Origin: Algoriphagus ornithinivorans
GTDB taxonomy: Bacteria > Bacteroidota > Bacteroidia > Cytophagales > Cyclobacteriaceae
Direction: 5' to 3'
Length of the DNA stretch: 64,000 nt
Assembly: GCF_900115305.1 (NCBI RefSeq)
Contig: NZ_FOVW01000005.1
Coordinates: 186,001 to 250,000 of the forward strand
In this document: one piece after another, positions 60,811 to 64,000 of the stretch
Position numbering within the stretch: position 1 is the stretch's first letter
How the letters are laid out: each line of letters starts with the position of its first letter
Made by a program: the position numbers and the translations under genes
Notes under the pieces: generated by a model
Told to the model about the DNA's origin: nothing
The model's input: the letters and a program-made list of their open reading frames with translations, nothing else
Database searches by the model: none

Positions 60811-61911
60811 ATGAAAGGCTTCCGCTTTACTCAATATATACCTTCCCAAGATCCTGAGAAAAACACCTTTGAGAACCTTCTTAATATATTTCTTCAGCTG
60901 GTTACCATGACTGGCGGAGATGTGGCGGAGGCTCTTAGCTGGCTGACAAACTTGGATAAGCGTTACAACATGACTAATCCCAATTACGGAATTGGGGATT
61001 TCATTGAGGACCTTAAATCCAAAGGATATCTGACTGAAGAAAATCAAAAAGGGGAGTTTAAAATTACAGGGAAAGCAGAGCAAACGATTAGAAAGTCTGC
61101 CCTGGAGGAAATTTTTGGGAAGCTCAAAAGAGGTAAATCAGGACAGCATAAAACCACACATTCCGGTCAGGGAGAAGAGCGAGGCACCGACAGAAGAGCC
61201 TATGAGTTTGGAGATAACTTAGATCAAATTGCGCTTACTGACTCGCTACGTAATGCCCAGGCCAATCATGGATTTACAGGTGACTATCTTTTGACCGAAG
61301 ATGATTTGGAAGTTGTGGAGAATGAGTATAGATCTCAGACCTCTACAGTTTTGATGATCGATATTTCCCACTCTATGATTTTGTATGGGGAAGATCGGAT
61401 CACGCCGGCTAAGAAAGTGGCAATGGCTTTGGCAGAATTGATAAAAACCCGATACCCAAAAGACACGCTTGATATCATCGTATTTGGAAACGATGCATGG
61501 CAAATTGAAATTAAGGATCTGCCCTACCTTCAAGTGGGTCCTTATCATACTAATACAGTTGCAGGATTAGAGCTGGCTATGGATCTACTTCGCAGGAGGA
61601 AGAATCCGAACAAACAAATATTCATGATTACTGACGGTAAGCCAACCTGCTTGAAAGTTGGAATCAAATATTACAAAAACTCTTTTGGGATTGACAGTAA
61701 AATCTTGAGTGAAACGCTCAAACTAGCTGCTCAATGCAGAAAATTAAAAATCCCCGTAACCACCTTTATGATCGCTTCAGACCCTTATTTGAAGGAGTTT
61801 GTCAAAGAATTTACCAAGGTCAACAATGGAAATGCTTACTACTCTTCTTTGAAGGGCTTAGGAGATTTGATTTTTGAGGATTATAGAAGAAACCGAACCA
61901 AACGCTTTTAA
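60811..61911 (+). CDS. VWA-domain protein with intact MIDAS, partner of a MoxR/RavA-like ATPase
   Basis: About 366 residues from MKGFRFTQYI. An upstream ATG (60772) would add 13 hydrophobic residues and is less likely. The N-terminal 100 residues carry a helical segment (NLLNIFLQLVTMTGGDVAEA, LSWLTNLDKRYNM); a low-complexity basic and Gly-rich linker follows. The C-terminal VWA domain has MIDAS residues Asp184, Ser186 and Ser188 (MIDISHSM), Thr247/249 and Asp275 (ITDGK). It lies 8 bp before the ATPase gene. VWA-MoxR pairs assemble or remodel metal-containing or envelope complexes in known systems, but the target here is unknown. Confidence 0.85.
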   Translation: MKGFRFTQYIPSQDPEKNTFENLLNIFLQLVTMTGGDVAEALSWLTNLDKRYNMTNPNYGIGDFIEDLKSKGYLTEENQKGEFKITGKAEQTIRKSALEEIFGKLKRGKSGQHKTTHSGQGEERGTDRRAYEFGDNLDQIALTDSLRNAQANHGFTGDYLLTEDDLEVVENEYRSQTSTVLMIDISHSMILYGEDRITPAKKVAMALAELIKTRYPKDTLDIIVFGNDAWQIEIKDLPYLQVGPYHTNTVAGLELAMDLLRRRKNPNKQIFMITDGKPTCLKVGIKYYKNSFGIDSKILSETLKLAAQCRKLKIPVTTFMIASDPYLKEFVKEFTKVNNGNAYYSSLKGLGDLIFEDYRRNRTKRF

Positions 61912-61919
61912 ACAAACGC

Positions 61920-63443
61920 ATGGACTACCATACACTTACAGGAAAAGAACTGAAACAAATTCGAACACTTGGTCAGTTGAAGGCTGCTGGCTATCAGGCT
62001 AAATCAATCAAAGAGGAATTAAGAGATAATCTTATTGCTAAAATCAAAGCAAAAGAAAATGTCTTTGAAGGTATTTGGGGTTATGAGGATACAGTAATTC
62101 CAGATATCGAACGTGCGATTTTATCCCGTCACAACATCAATTTATTGGGACTTCGTGGTCAGGCCAAGACTCGGATTGCGAGAATGATGACCTTGCTCTT
62201 GGACGAATATTTACCGGTGGTCTATGGTTCGGAATTAAATGATGATCCATTGGCACCTTTGACTTCCTATGCGAGAAATCTGATCGAAGAAAGGGGTGAT
62301 GATACCCCAATCACCTGGTGGCATAGAAATGAACGTTACACAGAAAAATTAGCGACTCCTGATGTTTCTGTAGCTGATTTGATTGGAGATGTGGATCCTA
62401 TCAAAGCGGCCACCATGAAGCTCAGTTACAATGATGAGCGGGTGATTCACTATGGTCTGGTGCCAAGATCTCACCGGTCTATTTTTGTAATCAATGAATT
62501 ACCGGATTTACAAGCTCGAATTCAGGTAGCTTTATTCAATATTCTTCAAGAAGGAGATATTCAAATTCGGGGCTTTAAGCTGCGATTGCCCCTGGATATA
62601 CAATTTGTTTTCACAGCTAATCCAGAGGACTATACCAACCGAGGAAGTATAGTTACTCCTCTAAAAGATAGAATTGAAAGTCAGATTATCACCCACTATC
62701 CGAAGTCCATTGAGATTGGTAAAAAAATCACCGCACAGGAGGCAAACTTGAAGGGAAAGCCTGTTGAAAATATTCATGTGCCCGAACTCATGAAGGACTT
62801 GATCGAACAGATTGCGATTGAGGCAAGAGCTTCCGAGTACGTGGATGAAAAGTCAGGTGTCTCGGCTCGTTTAACCATTTCAGCCTATGAAAATATGATT
62901 TCAGCAGCTGAGAGAAGGCTTTATATGAATGGTGAAAACAAAACGGTGGTAAGAATTGCCGATTTGATCGGAGTAATTCCGGCGATTACCGGTAAAGTAG
63001 AATTAGTGTATGAAGGAGAGCAAGAAGGTGCGGGATTGGTTGCGTACAACTTAATTGGAAAAGCTATAAGATCTCAGTTTGTGAATTATTTTCCATCTCC
63101 GGAAGAAAAGAAAAAGTCCAAGGAAGGAAACCCCTATGTGATTCCACTTGCCTGGTTTGGGGAAGGAAACGTCCTGGATATTTTAGCCTCTCAATCCGAT
63201 AAAGAGTATAAGCAAGCTTTAATGGAAGTTCCGGGCTTGGAAAATGTGGTAACACAGTTGGTCAAAAATCTACTTGAAAGAGAGAAAGAATTTTTTATGG
63301 AGTTTGCATTGCATGGTTTGGCTGAATATTCTCAGCTGAGCAAACGCATGTTGGACACTGGTTTACAGTTCAAGGATTTATTCAGTTCCATGTTTGATAT
63401 GGGGCCTGGAGACGAAGATGATTTTGATGAGGATGATTTATAA
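61920..63443 (+). CDS. MoxR/RavA- or Mg-chelatase-like AAA+ ATPase with unusual Walker B
   Basis: A 507-residue AAA+ protein. Walker A at 77-84 reads GLRGQAKT, with Ala before Lys as in MoxR/RavA. The Walker B core reads FVINELPDL (Asn192-Glu193) where hhhhDE is expected. Sensor 1 is Asn234 in FTANPEDYTNRG and an arginine-rich region follows. The tail ends in a run of acidic residues (DMGPGDEDDFDEDDL). It forms an operon with the VWA protein and is followed by a terminator. The chaperone or chelatase target is unknown; Asn in Walker B may weaken hydrolysis or be a family trait. Confidence 0.85.
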   Translation: MDYHTLTGKELKQIRTLGQLKAAGYQAKSIKEELRDNLIAKIKAKENVFEGIWGYEDTVIPDIERAILSRHNINLLGLRGQAKTRIARMMTLLLDEYLPVVYGSELNDDPLAPLTSYARNLIEERGDDTPITWWHRNERYTEKLATPDVSVADLIGDVDPIKAATMKLSYNDERVIHYGLVPRSHRSIFVINELPDLQARIQVALFNILQEGDIQIRGFKLRLPLDIQFVFTANPEDYTNRGSIVTPLKDRIESQIITHYPKSIEIGKKITAQEANLKGKPVENIHVPELMKDLIEQIAIEARASEYVDEKSGVSARLTISAYENMISAAERRLYMNGENKTVVRIADLIGVIPAITGKVELVYEGEQEGAGLVAYNLIGKAIRSQFVNYFPSPEEKKKSKEGNPYVIPLAWFGEGNVLDILASQSDKEYKQALMEVPGLENVVTQLVKNLLEREKEFFMEFALHGLAEYSQLSKRMLDTGLQFKDLFSSMFDMGPGDEDDFDEDDL

Positions 63444-63444
63444 A

Positions 63445-63467
63445 AAGGGGCGAAAGCCTCTTTTTTT
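63445..63467 (+). terminator. Intrinsic terminator after the AAA+ gene
   Basis: GGGGC pairs with GCCTC (one G-U) around GAAA, and T7 follows. The GAAA tetraloop matches the terminator at 51701-51720. It separates the VWA/AAA operon from the YefM-YoeB module. Confidence 0.8.
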
Positions 63468-63476
63468 AAAAAAATA

Positions 63477-63494
63477 TGTACATATTTGTGTACA
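63477..63494. promoter_or_regulatory. YefM-YoeB-type operator: two TGTACA cores
   Basis: TGTACA at 63477-63482 and again at 63489-63494 have centres exactly 12 bp apart, the spacing and core I recall for the E. coli yefM-yoeB operator. It lies 13 bp upstream of the antitoxin start, so autorepression by the antitoxin-toxin complex is likely. Confidence 0.8.
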
Positions 63495-63507
63495 AAAAAT
63501 CATAAAT

Positions 63508-63762
63508 ATGCTTACTACTACCTTATCAGATTTCAGAAAGGATATCAAACGATATTTTGATCAAATTTCGCAAAACTTCGAGACACTAATAATTAATCGG
63601 GGCAAGGATTCTGGCATTGTGATAATGTCTTTAGTAGAATATAACTCTTTGAAGGCTACCCATCATGAACTTTCTTCTAAAGTAAATGAAGAGCGCCTCG
63701 ATTCAGCTATTCAAAAGTTGAAATCAGGGAAATCATTCGAGAAAAAACTATTTGAAGAATGA
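63508..63762 (+). CDS. Phd/YefM family antitoxin
   Basis: An 84-residue protein started at MLTTTLSDFRKDIKRYF (63508); the frame is open upstream to an ATG at 63394, but that would overlap the AAA+ gene and skip the operator. The N-terminal half is the Phd/YefM DNA-binding fold (RKDIKRYFDQISQNFE, IINRGKDSGIVIMSLVEYN) and the C-terminal tail (LDSAIQKLKSGKSFEKKLFEE) is the toxin-binding arm. It overlaps the toxin gene by 4 bp (ATGA). Confidence 0.9.
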   Translation: MLTTTLSDFRKDIKRYFDQISQNFETLIINRGKDSGIVIMSLVEYNSLKATHHELSSKVNEERLDSAIQKLKSGKSFEKKLFEE

Positions 63763-64000
63763 AGTTTGTTTTCGTTGAGGAATCTTGGGAAGACTATCTT
63801 TACTGGCAAAAAACAGACAAGAAAAAGTTGAAAAGAATCAACGAGTTGTTAAAGGATATTTCCAGAAACCCATTTGAAGGTATAGGTAAACCGGAGCCTT
63901 TAAAATTTAAGTATTCGGGATTTTGGTCTAGAAGAATTGATCAAGAACATCGCCTAATTTACCAAGTAAAGGATGATGAAATTTTAATTGCAAAATGTAG
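63759..64000 (+). CDS. yoeB: YoeB-family mRNA interferase toxin, 3' end truncated by the window
   Basis: Eighty codons plus two bases are present before the window ends. The translation matches YoeB: WEDYLYWQKTDKKKLKRIN, RNPFEGIGKPEPLKF and FWSRRIDQEHRLIYQV, with Glu46 in GKPEPL, the SRRI arginines and the conserved EHRLIY. E. coli YoeB is 84 residues and ends CRYHY; here the sequence stops after AKC plus two bases of the next codon, so the catalytic C-terminal His lies just outside. YoeB binds the ribosome and cleaves mRNA in the A site. The full pair with YefM and the TGTACA operator makes the assignment strong. Confidence 0.93.
   Translation, partial: MKFVFVEESWEDYLYWQKTDKKKLKRINELLKDISRNPFEGIGKPEPLKFKYSGFWSRRIDQEHRLIYQVKDDEILIAKC

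Noticed and set aside
63394..63507. An upstream in-frame extension of the YefM-like antitoxin
   Set aside because: It overlaps the AAA+ gene and its terminator and would place the TGTACA operator inside the coding region.

Overview
The window is chromosomal DNA of a pigmented, aerobic Bacteroidota bacterium, most likely a Cytophagales member close to Algoriphagus/Cyclobacteriaceae. The evidence is AT-rich DNA, many lipoproteins with short lipoboxes, a TonB receptor with a CarboxypepD_reg-like N-terminus, DUF5916 and DUF4783-nadC, starts without clear Shine-Dalgarno sites, one excellent TTTG-N19-TAnnTTTG promoter, and a flexixanthin-type carotenoid locus with a fused CrtYcd cyclase. There is no tRNA, rRNA, insertion sequence, prophage or CRISPR array.

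Layout. 1-9.3 kb: the secA 3' end, a SPOR lipoprotein and an M20 amidohydrolase, then an S1/P1 nuclease, an RsmF-type methyltransferase, a DUF1304/FAH pair, a lipoprotein/YjbQ pair and a DUF5916 protein. 9.3-19.3 kb: a deacetylase-glycosidase pair, Cry-DASH photolyase, a four-gene operon (VOC, AONS-like, SxxK hydrolase, small membrane protein), patatin, a methyltransferase and a TRIC/UPF0126 channel. The stretch 3.5-18.5 kb holds 14 of the window's 15 perfect TTATCCACA (DnaA-box) 9-mers. 19.46-20.11 kb: a four-unit non-coding repeat with an internal 8-bp period. 20.1-29.3 kb: one operon of eight paralogous lipoproteins (DUF4221-like). 29.6-38 kb: tspO and DUF4286, then cruF, crtZ, a CarH-like B12 photoreceptor regulator, an ECF-type sigma factor, crtI, crtB, crtYcd, ispH and crtW. 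38-50.8 kb: a TonB receptor, YdeI-like, PD40 and DUF2254 proteins, a PLP decarboxylase, an esterase, radA and polA. 51-59.7 kb: a tandem pair of tiny membrane proteins, a membrane-anchored amidase, gpmI, DUF4783, nadC, corA and queG. 59.7-64 kb: a VWA protein and a MoxR/RavA-like AAA ATPase bracketed by two toxin-antitoxin modules (RHH/PIN and YefM/YoeB).

How it works together. The carotenoid region looks like a light-controlled unit. A CarH-like protein with the adenosylcobalamin-capping Wx9EH motif lies directly upstream of the sigma/crtI/crtB/crtYcd operon. The sigma promoter carries two tandem inverted repeats of TTTTGTTTAA, one overlapping the -7 box, which suits repression in the dark and release in light. 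All enzymes from phytoene to a 3-hydroxy-4-keto, 1'-hydroxylated monocyclic carotenoid are present except a CrtD-type desaturase, which must lie elsewhere if flexixanthin is made. The second large theme is the eight-gene lipoprotein array, where similarity follows gene order and near-identical 3' ends suggest recent duplication or gene conversion. Both toxin-antitoxin modules carry candidate autoregulatory operators visible in the sequence.
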